Shown here piece after piece: positions 8,038 to 14,911 of a DNA stretch of 24,573 bases. Source of the DNA: Saccharicrinis sp041584155 (GTDB lineage Bacteria > Bacteroidota > Bacteroidia > Bacteroidales > Marinilabiliaceae); the NCBI GenBank assembly GCA_041584155.1, contig JBFHEL010000015.1:1-24573 (forward strand), written 5' to 3'. A program made the translations under genes and the position numbers. A model generated the notes under the pieces. That model was not told where the DNA came from. It made no database searches and saw nothing but the letters and a program-made list of their open reading frames with translations. How positions within the stretch are numbered: position 1 is the stretch's first letter; every line of letters begins with the position of its first letter.

Positions 8038-9045
8038 TTAGCTTTTGTTTTTTGATATCGCATAAACAGCATCTACCCAACTATCGTTATCGTTTAAGCT
8101 TTCGACCATTTGCAATTCTTCCCCTCCATTCTCCAAAAACATCTCTTTGTATTCATAACCTATCTCAATAACTGTTTCCAGGCAATCGGTTACAAAGGCA
8201 GGCGCTACTACCAAAACTTTTTTATGACCTTTTTTTATCAAATCGTGTAATGTAGCATCGGTAAAAGGTGTTAGCCAGTTATTTGACAGACGACTTTGAA
8301 AAGACACGGTATAATCATTCTCTTTTAATCCTAATTTTGTTGCCAACAACCTGGAAGTCTGGTAACAGGTAGCTTTATAGCATTTTTGGCCGTGTTCAGG
8401 CATTTTTAAATGACAGGTACAGGTTTTACTATCAATGCCCGGATGAATTTTATTAACCTGCCTGTCGGGCAAACCATGATAGGAAAAAATAATATGGTCG
8501 TATTTAGCTATATGATACTGCTCAATATTTTTTACAAAAGCCTCAATAAAAGCCGGATGGTTATAAAATTGCTCCACAAACAGAAGCTTCGGCATTGTTT
8601 TCCATTTCTTAAGTTCCTTTTCCACCTTCAATTTTGTAGATAAGGTGGTAGAAGTTGCATACTGCGGGTACATAGGAAAAAAGAGCAACTCGGTATATCC
8701 TTTCTTCTCCAATTGAGTGAGCACCTGCTTTAACGAAGGGTTTCCGTAGCGCATAGCAGAAAATACATCATAGTGCTCTCCATATTTTTGGTTCAATTTT
8801 TTAACCAGATTATTTTGATAAAACAACAAAGGAGAGCCTTTAGAGGTCCATAACTTTTGATACAATTTGGTTGAATTACCCACCCGGAAAGGAATAATAA
8901 TCAGGTTTACCAATATTTTTTGCAACAACCAGGGAATATCAATAACCAACCGATCGTTTAAAAACTCCGATAAGTATCTGCGAACTGCTTTTTTTTCGGG
9001 CTTATCAGGCGTACCGATATTGATCAGTATAAGTGCTTTTTTCAT
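8038..9045 (-). CDS. hemH: Ferrochelatase
   Basis: A 335-residue ferrochelatase that inserts Fe2+ into the porphyrin ring in the last step of haem synthesis. The start at 9045 is chosen because the family begins with KKALILINIGTP; an in-frame ATG 21 bases upstream adds only MKENYKQ. The catalytic metal-binding histidine is H190 in SYHGLP, and the conserved acidic partner is in TDCLETVIE (E290/E294). Four cysteines cluster between 209 and 227 (CTC, then CYKATC). They fall in an insertion after the catalytic histidine that I have seen in other Bacteroidota ferrochelatases. The first enzyme of the pathway branch in this locus, hemN, is followed by hemG and then by this gene on the same strand. 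The 259-base gap before hemH contains a structured repeat element, unlike the 3-base gap between hemN and hemG. Confidence 0.95.
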   Translation of the reverse strand: MKKALILINIGTPDKPEKKAVRRYLSEFLNDRLVIDIPWLLQKILVNLIIIPFRVGNSTKLYQKLWTSKGSPLLFYQNNLVKKLNQKYGEHYDVFSAMRYGNPSLKQVLTQLEKKGYTELLFFPMYPQYATSTTLSTKLKVEKELKKWKTMPKLLFVEQFYNHPAFIEAFVKNIEQYHIAKYDHIIFSYHGLPDRQVNKIHPGIDSKTCTCHLKMPEHGQKCYKATCYQTSRLLATKLGLKENDYTVSFQSRLSNNWLTPFTDATLHDLIKKGHKKVLVVAPAFVTDCLETVIEIGYEYKEMFLENGGEELQMVESLNDNDSWVDAVYAISKNKS

Positions 9046-9073
9046 CTGTTTATAATTTTCTTTCAATGGTCAT

Positions 9074-9262
9074 ATAGCCTGTCCCTCGAAATGCGGGAGA
9101 ACTCGCCAGAAATAATCATCCTTTTGTGTGCGAAACAATTCCCATGGCTCGTTTCATCTGTTCTAATTATTGTCTGTTATAAACAGTGGCATATCCGGCA
9201 GCTGCCGGACTGAAACTCGCATTAACTTTTTTAATTTTCGAATCAAATTCGAGACAGGCTAT
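9074..9262. repeat. MITE-like or structured inverted-repeat element in the hemG-hemH gap
   Basis: The ends form an inverted repeat: ATAGCCTGTCCCTCGAA at 9074-9090 and TTCGAGACAGGCTAT at 9248-9262. The arms are identical when inverted apart from two extra bases (CC) in the left arm. Inside lies a second pair, GTTTCA (9151-9156) with TGAAAC (9211-9216). That pair encloses two hairpins, CTGTT-ATA-AACAG (9174-9186) and the perfect 16-base palindrome at 9194-9209. The 189-base unit contains no gene and is more GC-rich than other gaps in the window. The two flanks show no obvious target-site duplication. It could be a miniature inverted-repeat element inserted into the hem operon, or a folded RNA in the hem transcript. 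The left end recurs in diverged form at 14675. Confidence 0.55.
9194..9209. repeat. Perfect 16-base GC-rich palindrome
   Basis: TCCGGCAGCTGCCGGA is identical to its reverse complement. It is strikingly GC-rich for an intergenic region of this genome. It sits inside the nested inverted-repeat element in the hemG-hemH gap and could be a cruciform/hairpin or a protein-binding site. Confidence 0.8.
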
Positions 9263-9304
9263 CCCTCTGTATGTACTTTATGATTGCTAAAGTTAATAGT
9301 CGTT

Positions 9305-10672
9305 TCATACAGTTAAATTTTTTGCCAACAAAACAGCTTGTTTCACACGATCAGCCATTCCTATTCCATCTCTGATATTTCCTACCAGAAATAAACCGGG
9401 ATACTGCTTTTCCATTTCTTCAATGGCCTGCAACTTCTCCTGCGATAATATATCATATTGAGGTATGGCATGATGGTATCTGAATACTTTAAGTAAATCG
9501 GGCTTGTTTTGTTCATCTAATGTTGAGCTTAATGTTTCCAGCACTATTTCTTCAATCTCCTGATCGGTCTTTTGCATCATTTCAGGTTTCTTCATACCCC
9601 CCATAAAAACAGACAGAAGCGCACCATTTTTAGGACAACGACCTTGAAATAATGAACCCGGGAATAGGACACCCAGCACATTTTTATTTTCAAGCGTAGG
9701 TACCAAACCTCCAAAAGCATTAATCCTTCTCCCCGACCATTTTTTATAACCCACAGCCACCTGTATTACTTTAGCATAATTTGTTTTAGCAACACTTTGT
9801 ATAAGATCTGTCTTTATAAAGGGCAACAAATCTGCCAATGCATAGCCTCCGATGGTTGATACAACATTTTTTGAATGAATCACTATCTTTGTATCTTCCT
9901 TTTTTAAGTGAGTTAAATAACCACCTTCAACCATTTCAAGCTCAACTCTTTCACAATTACACAAAAGCTTTTCAGCAGGAATATTCTTTTCCAGTGCCTT
10001 AATCAGGTTTCCCAATCCTCCTTGTACTGAAAAAACCTCACGAGTAACTTTTTTCTGTAATTCTGTTTTAGGTTCTTTTTTCTTTTTAATAGCCCCTTTG
10101 ATAAAACTACCATAATCCTGTTCTAACCAATACAGCTTAGGCAAGGCATAACGTGTAACTAATTGGTTCGGGTTACCTGCATAAATACCTGAAATAAAAG
10201 GATCAACAGCATAATCTAAAAAACTCTTTCCCAGTCTGCGTTTTACCATCTCAGCCAGCGTTTCATTGGGATTAGTTCCCTTTTTACGAAAAGGCTCTCC
10301 TAAGAATCTGAATTTATCATATAAAGTAAATAAAGGTGTGCCAATAGCTTGTTTTAATCCCGAAGGTAAAAGTAGCCATTGATTATTCTTTAAAATCCAT
10401 CGTTCATTTGCATCTTCTCTGGTTAACTCCAAAGTGCAATCCTTTTGCAAATCTTCAAATAACTGAACAATTTCTTCTGACCCCAGCACACCCGTTGTTG
10501 GACCTCCTTCATATACAAAACCATCTTGCTCATGAGTCTTAATCACACCACCAACATCATCGCTTTTTTCTACCACCATCACTTCCTTGCCGGCTTTTAT
10601 AAGATAATAAGCAAGGGTAAGCCCTGTTAACCCCGCGCCAACAATCACTGTTTCTGTATGTATCTGCTGCAT
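9305..10672 (-). CDS. hemG: Protoporphyrinogen oxidase (FAD-dependent, HemG/HemY type)
   Basis: A 455-residue FAD flavoenzyme of the oxygen-dependent protoporphyrinogen oxidase family, removing six electrons from protoporphyrinogen IX before iron insertion. The dinucleotide-binding loop GAGLTG is at 12-17 and ends with acidic E35, followed by DVGGVIKT (39-46), the second FAD contact. The C-terminal FAD motif LFLVGNIRDGIGMADRV is at about 427-443, with the family's G-N and G-x-G pattern. The gene begins 3 bases after the hemN stop and precedes hemH, so substrate order and gene order agree. Some bacteria use this family for coproporphyrinogen oxidation. The neighbouring HemN, which makes protoporphyrinogen, argues for the classical route here. 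The symbol hemY is also used for this family, which is unrelated to the small E. coli flavodoxin-like HemG. Confidence 0.93.
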   Translation of the reverse strand: MQQIHTETVIVGAGLTGLTLAYYLIKAGKEVMVVEKSDDVGGVIKTHEQDGFVYEGGPTTGVLGSEEIVQLFEDLQKDCTLELTREDANERWILKNNQWLLLPSGLKQAIGTPLFTLYDKFRFLGEPFRKKGTNPNETLAEMVKRRLGKSFLDYAVDPFISGIYAGNPNQLVTRYALPKLYWLEQDYGSFIKGAIKKKKEPKTELQKKVTREVFSVQGGLGNLIKALEKNIPAEKLLCNCERVELEMVEGGYLTHLKKEDTKIVIHSKNVVSTIGGYALADLLPFIKTDLIQSVAKTNYAKVIQVAVGYKKWSGRRINAFGGLVPTLENKNVLGVLFPGSLFQGRCPKNGALLSVFMGGMKKPEMMQKTDQEIEEIVLETLSSTLDEQNKPDLLKVFRYHHAIPQYDILSQEKLQAIEEMEKQYPGLFLVGNIRDGIGMADRVKQAVLLAKNLTV

Positions 10673-10675
10673 GAA

Positions 10676-12055
10676 TTAAAGAGATTTGGAATATAATTTT
10701 TTTTCACTTTTTAAATCAGGATCAAAAGAAGCAGCTATATTACGAATAAACAGACTACCCAATTCTGTAACCCTTATTTCCTGGTCGTTATATTCAATAA
10801 GTTCATCCTTTTGAAAATCCTGAAGTGTTGCTTCATTGTACTTAACAATATCTTTTACTTCCTTAACATTTAAATTACAATTCGCTGCAATGATCGTCCA
10901 AACTACAATTTTATTACACATCAGCTCATTGATTACCATCCGAATAACTTTTTGTTCCCCACTTACTTTCAGTCCCTTTTCTATAGGAAACTCCTGATTC
11001 ATGATTGATTTTTTATATAAGGCTATATCTTTGGTATTTTGTGCATAAGCAGAGGTCAATTGACTAATTCCTGAAACACCAAGCGCATATACCTGTCCTG
11101 TTGTCTTTCGGGTACAATACCCTTGAAAATTACGGTGCAATTGATGTTTCTTTAAGGCTAAACTGAGTTCATCCTCAGGTAAAGCATAATGATCCAATCC
11201 TATAGATACATAACCGGCAGCCAATAATAGGTGATAAGCAGCCATAAACATATCCATTTTTTCATCGGCCGTTGGCAATCCTTTTTCCTCAAGTATCCTC
11301 TGATTTTCTTTCATCCAGGGCACATGCGCATAAGAAAAGGTAACCAACCGGTCTGGTCTGGCCTGAATTGCTTTTTCAATGGTCTTTTTAAACCCTTCTA
11401 CATCTTGTCCGGGTAGTCCGTAAATAAAATCCAGGTTTACGGCCATGCTATTATCCCTATTTTTTACATAAGCAATAAGATCATTCACGGGAATAGCTGA
11501 AGGACGTCGGTTCACATCCTTGAGAACCTGTTCGTTAAAATCCTGTATACCAAAGCTAAAACGATTAAAACCCGCCTCAAATAACATATCCAGATAAGTA
11601 TAATTTAGTAAGGCAGGGTTACATTCAATGGCTACTTCTGGACGATCAACCACTTCAAACTCATTAAAAATTTCGTCATTAATGGCTTTCAGATATTCTG
11701 CTTTAATAGCATTAGGTGTACCTCCTCCGTAATGAATCTGAGATACCTTACGTCCCTTATCAATGTACTGAGCCAACATTTTAATCTCCTTCTTCAGTGC
11801 CTCCACATATTCCTTTATTGCTTTGGAATCCTGCATTTTAATGGCATTACAACCACAATAATAGCATATTTGCGCACAAAACGGAATATGTATATAAAAA
11901 GCAATCAGTTTTGGATCCTCGAGGTTTGATTGCTTGATTTGTAAAACATACTCTTCCTTGTTAAAGCCGCCCGTAAAATAATTTGCCGGTGGATAACTGG
12001 TATACCTGGGAACAGGCACATTATATTTTTCTAATAATTCTTTTTTTACTTGCAT
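10676..12055 (-). CDS. hemN: Oxygen-independent coproporphyrinogen III dehydrogenase (radical SAM)
   Basis: A 459-residue radical SAM enzyme that oxidatively decarboxylates two propionates of coproporphyrinogen III without oxygen. The hallmark PRYTSYPPA at 16-24 marks the true HemN rather than the HemW chaperone group. The [4Fe-4S]-binding cysteines are C60, C64 and C67 in FCAQICYYC, with the additional HemN cysteine C69. The SAM-contact GGGTP is at 110-114, and the C-terminal HemN domain is complete. This matches E. coli HemN in length and layout. Its presence with an oxygen-dependent-type HemG suggests haem can be made at low oxygen, at least to protoporphyrinogen. It heads the hemN-hemG-hemH unit; the divergent membrane-protein gene starts 150 bases away. 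A TAATTTTG promoter octamer lies just upstream. Confidence 0.96.
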   Translation of the reverse strand: MQVKKELLEKYNVPVPRYTSYPPANYFTGGFNKEEYVLQIKQSNLEDPKLIAFYIHIPFCAQICYYCGCNAIKMQDSKAIKEYVEALKKEIKMLAQYIDKGRKVSQIHYGGGTPNAIKAEYLKAINDEIFNEFEVVDRPEVAIECNPALLNYTYLDMLFEAGFNRFSFGIQDFNEQVLKDVNRRPSAIPVNDLIAYVKNRDNSMAVNLDFIYGLPGQDVEGFKKTIEKAIQARPDRLVTFSYAHVPWMKENQRILEEKGLPTADEKMDMFMAAYHLLLAAGYVSIGLDHYALPEDELSLALKKHQLHRNFQGYCTRKTTGQVYALGVSGISQLTSAYAQNTKDIALYKKSIMNQEFPIEKGLKVSGEQKVIRMVINELMCNKIVVWTIIAANCNLNVKEVKDIVKYNEATLQDFQKDELIEYNDQEIRVTELGSLFIRNIAASFDPDLKSEKKLYSKSL

Positions 12056-12077
12056 AGTTACTTACGTATAAGGCATA

Positions 12078-12085
12078 CAAAATTA
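12078..12085 (-). promoter_or_regulatory. -7 promoter element for hemN
   Basis: Read on the minus strand, TAATTTTG matches TAnnTTTG exactly and lies about 23 bases before the hemN start, giving a very short leader. No good TTTG element is seen at the usual -33 distance, so the call rests on the octamer and its position. Confidence 0.4.
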
Positions 12086-12156
12086 CAAAAAAGCAACGAA
12101 TACACCGTGACTTTTAACATAAACACACCCATCTGGCTTTTAGTTGCTAAAAAACT

Positions 12157-12197
12157 TTTGATATTTATAATTTTTAACTTACTTTGCAATTCAAAGT
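12157..12197 (+). promoter_or_regulatory. Promoter and overlapping palindromic operator of the membrane protein-regulator operon
   Basis: TTTG at 12157-12160 and TTACTTTG at 12179-12186 form a -33/-7 pair with an 18-base spacer. The octamer differs from TAnnTTTG at one base. Overlapping the -7 element is the 17-base palindrome ACTTTGCAATTCAAAGT (12181-12197), with 8-base arms and one mismatch. A nearly identical palindrome precedes creD. A dimeric winged-helix protein bound here would block the promoter, so autoregulation by the operon's own HTH protein is the natural reading. Confidence 0.6.
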
Positions 12198-12205
12198 ACT
12201 TTAAT

Positions 12206-12850
12206 ATGATGACAAAAGAAAAATCAGCAGAAGACATCAAGGTCATTCGACAAATAATGGAAGACTCTACAAAATTCCTGTCATTGAGTGGATTATCAGG
12301 AATTATGGCAGGAGCTTATGCCATAATAGGAGCAACGGTAGCTTATTTTATTATTTTAGGTGCCGGTGATCATTATTATAATGAATATATGATTTCTCTT
12401 ACTTACAAAACTACTTCATCCATCAGAATTTCGTTATTAGCCGATGCAGCATGTGTTTTTTTGTTGGCTATTACCACGGCCTATTACCTATCGCGCCAAA
12501 AGGCTAAAAAAGCCAAGGTTAAACTGTGGAATGGTGCAGCAAAAAAATTGTCTTTAGAAATGGCTATTGGGCTGATTATTGGAGGATTATTCTGCTTAAT
12601 ACTAATTTACCACGGCGACTTAAGAATGGTAGCTTCTGCTACTTTAGTTTTTTACGGACTCACCTTAATTAATATCGCCAAATATACTCATCGAGATATT
12701 AAAGTACTTGGTTATTTTGAGACTCTATTAGGACTTTTAGCCGGAATATTTTTAAACTATGGTATAGTTTTCTGGAGTATTGGCTTTGGGATATTTCATA
12801 TTATTTACGGAGTTGTAATGTACTTAAAATATGAAAGATGCAAGGCTTAA
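12206..12850 (+). CDS. Six-helix integral membrane protein of the CreD-linked operon, uncharacterised
   Basis: A 214-residue inner-membrane protein with a cytoplasmic-looking charged N-terminus (residues 1-22, rich in Lys/Glu). It has six hydrophobic segments at roughly 27-50, 68-90, 112-130, 134-152, 160-178 and 181-203. The start at 12206 (or the adjacent ATG at 12209) is preferred over an ATG at 12050. The longer form would overlap the divergent hemN gene and place the promoter and operator inside the coding region. I know no named function. Similar proteins commonly precede HTH_34-type regulators in Bacteroidota (established association from memory, not searched). The stop codon overlaps the regulator gene by 13 bases, which indicates translational coupling. 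A palindromic operator covers its promoter. It may sense an envelope signal or be a target of the regulator. Confidence 0.85.
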   Translation: MMTKEKSAEDIKVIRQIMEDSTKFLSLSGLSGIMAGAYAIIGATVAYFIILGAGDHYYNEYMISLTYKTTSSIRISLLADAACVFLLAITTAYYLSRQKAKKAKVKLWNGAAKKLSLEMAIGLIIGGLFCLILIYHGDLRMVASATLVFYGLTLINIAKYTHRDIKVLGYFETLLGLLAGIFLNYGIVFWSIGFGIFHIIYGVVMYLKYERCKA

Positions 12851-13134
12851 TTTCAGAATTAAATAAACACTTTGAAAGTAGAATACGACTCGGTATTATG
12901 GCTGCTTTAATGGTAAACGAAAGTCTTGACTTTAACGCCCTTAAAGAATTATTAGACGTTACGGATGGTAATTTAGCCAGTCATGTTAAAGCCCTGGAGA
13001 AAAACGAATATATTGTTGTCAATAAAAAATTTGTTGGCAGGAAACCTAATACAACCTACACCGCCACATCATTGGGCAAAGAGCAGTTTGCCAAACACTT
13101 AAACGCATTAGAGAAATTGATAAAAGGTCAATAA
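12838..13134 (+). CDS. Winged-helix transcriptional regulator, HTH_34 type
   Basis: A 98-residue, single-domain winged-helix DNA-binding protein. The core reads as the HTH_34 family (Pfam PF13601). The recognition region is at about 31-60 (FNALKELLDVTDGNLASHVKALEKNEYI), and the wing contains FVGRKPNTTYTATSLG at about 64-79. These proteins bind as dimers to inverted repeats and are related to MarR/ArsR-type regulators. No metal- or ligand-binding cysteine or histidine set is seen, so the input signal may come through a partner, possibly the membrane protein whose gene overlaps by 13 bases. Two near-identical 17-base palindromes, one before the operon and one before creD, are the obvious binding sites. 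Repression is inferred from the overlap with the -7 elements. The family call is strong and the regulon is an inference. Confidence 0.9.
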   Translation: MQGLISELNKHFESRIRLGIMAALMVNESLDFNALKELLDVTDGNLASHVKALEKNEYIVVNKKFVGRKPNTTYTATSLGKEQFAKHLNALEKLIKGQ

Positions 13135-13147
13135 TTTTTTTAACCAC

Positions 13148-13166
13148 TTACTTTGAATTTCAAAGT
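13148..13166 (+). promoter_or_regulatory. Palindromic operator overlapping the creD promoter
   Basis: ACTTTGAATTTCAAAGT at 13150-13166 is a perfect 8+1+8 palindrome, 18 bases before the creD ATG. It overlaps a -7-like TTACTTTG at 13148-13155. The same site, with one arm mismatch, occurs at 12181-12197 in the same relation to the -7 element. In both places AAAGTACTTT continues the right arm and adds a third half-site. No good -33 element is visible here. Confidence 0.65.
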
Positions 13167-13184
13167 ACTTTTATTTTAAACATT

Positions 13185-14519
13185 ATGAATATACAAGAAG
13201 AACAAAAGCAACCAGACTGGACGGAATCACTTACCGTAAAACTAGCGATAATAGGAACAATGACCCTATTGCTACTTATCCCGTTAACCATGATAAAATC
13301 AATAATAAAAGAAAGAGAAAACAATCAGATAGAAGTAGAAGAATCAATGATGGAGCAATGGGGTGATGCACAAGCAATCACAGGACCAGTTTTACATATT
13401 CCATTTTACAAAACAGTTATTCATAAGGAAACAGAAGAGAAACTTGTTGTAAAGAAATGGGTTCATATTATGCCAGAAGACTTGACTATTAAATCAAATA
13501 TCACACCCAAAACAAGATACCGGGGCATTTACAAAACCACGGTTTTTAATTCAGAAATGGATATTGCAGGTAATTTTTTACTTGACAAAAAACAAATGGA
13601 AAAATACGGAGACCTGGATTACTCCGATGCCGTACTCTCTATTGGCATAACAGACAACAGAGGGATCAAAGGTATTACAGAAATAAAATGGAATACAACC
13701 CCACTTGAAATAGAACCCGGCTTAAAGTGTAAGGATTTAGTCAGAGAAGGTATAAGTGCGCAAATACCATTAACCGGAGAATTAACCCACAAGGACTGTA
13801 ATTTTACTATCAAGCTCAATGTTAGCGGAACGAGATCTTTAAGCTACTGCCCCAATGGCAAAACAACTACCATTGAATTAACCTCAAGCTGGACCGATCC
13901 TAAATTCACAGGTTCATTTTTACCAAACAAACGAGAAATCACACCTGAAGGGTTCGAAGCCAAATACGAAATAACTCATTTAAATCGCTCATTTCCGCAA
14001 ATATGGCAAGAAAAAGAGTATGCAATCGACGACAGAACATTAGGCGTTGAATTATTTATACCCAACAACCATTATCAAAAATCACTACGATCTGCTAAAT
14101 ATGGAATTCTTTTTATCATTCTTACTACGCTTGTTTTCCTTTTTATTGAACTTTCAAAGAAAAAAGAAATCCACATGCTACAATATCTGCTGGTCTCTTT
14201 GGCTTTGGTATTATTTTTCTCGATTCTCACCGCGTTAAGCGAACATCTGGGGTTTAATTGGGCCTATCTTTGTGCATCGGTTTGTACCATTACCTTAATC
14301 ACTTCCTACTCTAAAACCTTACTAAAAGAGAACTCTCTGACTTTATGGGTACTGGGATTACTCACTGTTTTATATACTTTTTTATTTGTTCTTCTTCAAT
14401 TACAAGACTATGCTTTCCTTGCAGGAAATATAGGGTTATTTGTCATACTGGCTGTTATTATGAAAGCTTCAAGCAAACTAAAATTAAACACTTATAATCA
14501 AACATTTAAAACAAATTAA
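13185..14519 (+). CDS. creD: Inner-membrane protein CreD
   Basis: A 444-residue CreD family protein (Pfam CreD). A first membrane helix at about 18-37 is followed by the family motif IPLTMIKSIIKERENN (32-47) and a WGDAQAITGPVLHIPF block at 59-74. A large periplasmic domain runs to about 300 and contains SSWTDPKFTGSFLPNKREI (about 231-249). The C-terminus holds five or six helices at about 305-435. In E. coli, creD belongs to the CreBC regulon and its product affects envelope integrity and colicin E2 tolerance, but its molecular function is not established. No CreBC two-component pair is present here. Instead the gene follows an HTH_34-type regulator by 50 bases and has its own operator. It is probably induced together with the upstream membrane protein. 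A candidate terminator follows at 14529. Confidence 0.93.
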   Translation: MNIQEEQKQPDWTESLTVKLAIIGTMTLLLLIPLTMIKSIIKERENNQIEVEESMMEQWGDAQAITGPVLHIPFYKTVIHKETEEKLVVKKWVHIMPEDLTIKSNITPKTRYRGIYKTTVFNSEMDIAGNFLLDKKQMEKYGDLDYSDAVLSIGITDNRGIKGITEIKWNTTPLEIEPGLKCKDLVREGISAQIPLTGELTHKDCNFTIKLNVSGTRSLSYCPNGKTTTIELTSSWTDPKFTGSFLPNKREITPEGFEAKYEITHLNRSFPQIWQEKEYAIDDRTLGVELFIPNNHYQKSLRSAKYGILFIILTTLVFLFIELSKKKEIHMLQYLLVSLALVLFFSILTALSEHLGFNWAYLCASVCTITLITSYSKTLLKENSLTLWVLGLLTVLYTFLFVLLQLQDYAFLAGNIGLFVILAVIMKASSKLKLNTYNQTFKTN

Positions 14520-14528
14520 AAACATAAC

Positions 14529-14559
14529 AAGAGCTGCACTTTCAATTCTTGTGGCTCTT
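14529..14559 (+). terminator. Candidate creD terminator
   Basis: AAGAGC (14529-14534) pairs with GCTCTT (14554-14559), and CAC (14537-14539) with GTG (14551-14553). This leaves a two-base bulge and an 11-base loop. A moderately T-rich stretch follows, starting 10 bases after the creD stop. The T run is imperfect, so this is tentative. Confidence 0.35.
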
Positions 14560-14674
14560 ATCATTCTATTTCTGATTATTAACTTTAAAATTAAAATAGC
14601 CTTATTAAATGCTGATATAATACCAATGTAGTAATGATGAAGCATTTCTGTTTAAATTTCATTTTCAAAGACAC

Positions 14675-14708
14675 ATAGGCTGTCCCACAAAATGCGGGAG
14701 AACTCACC
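14675..14708. repeat. Second, diverged copy of the left end of the hem-gap element
   Basis: This 34-base stretch matches 9074-9107 at 30 of 34 positions without gaps, including an identical 16-base core AAATGCGGGAGAACTC. Weaker similarity continues for roughly 20 more bases with small gaps. The right-hand arm (GACAGGCTAT) is not found nearby, so this copy is partial or decayed. Confidence 0.65.
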
Positions 14709-14859
14709 GTTCTAAATCATACTCCTTCTGCTTAGTCGGGGAGGATTGTGTAAGAAATACTTTATTATGCTTTATTTCAAATAAAATACAGAAAAGCCCA
14801 ATTATTTATACGGTAGGTTTAAGCCTTATAAATAACTCTTAACATATTTCATAAATCAA

Positions 14860-14892
14860 AAAATCCCTACTAACTATATTAGCAGGGATTTT
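14860..14892 (-). terminator. Intrinsic terminator of the URO-D-like gene
   Basis: A 14-bp stem with one mismatch (AAAATCCCTACTAA at 14860-14873 against TTAGCAGGGATTTT at 14879-14892) encloses a 5-base loop. On the minus strand it is followed by a run of T residues, 19 bases beyond the stop codon. It may also stop readthrough from creD. Confidence 0.8.
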
Positions 14893-14911
14893 CGATATAA
14901 TAAAGATATTA

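Larger units (their letters stand above)
14520..14911. other. Convergent intergenic region with hairpins and a dispersed repeat copy
   Basis: 392 bases between creD and the convergent URO-D-like gene. It holds a candidate creD terminator (14529-14559), a diverged copy of the left end of the hem-gap element (14675 onward) and the strong terminator hairpin at 14860-14892. I see no open reading frame with coding character in the rest. Confidence 0.7.

Noticed and set aside
9116..9157. Minus-strand 14-codon frame beginning ATGAAACGAGCC upstream of hemH, resembling the hemH start context (shared ACAGATGAAA)
   Set aside because: Only about 10 bases are shared, and the peptide is short and stops quickly. 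It could be a leader peptide or a relic duplication, but chance is as likely.
12050..12205. Longer start for the membrane protein upstream of the regulator
   Set aside because: It would overlap the divergent hemN start and place the promoter and operator inside the gene. The added sequence also lacks coding character.
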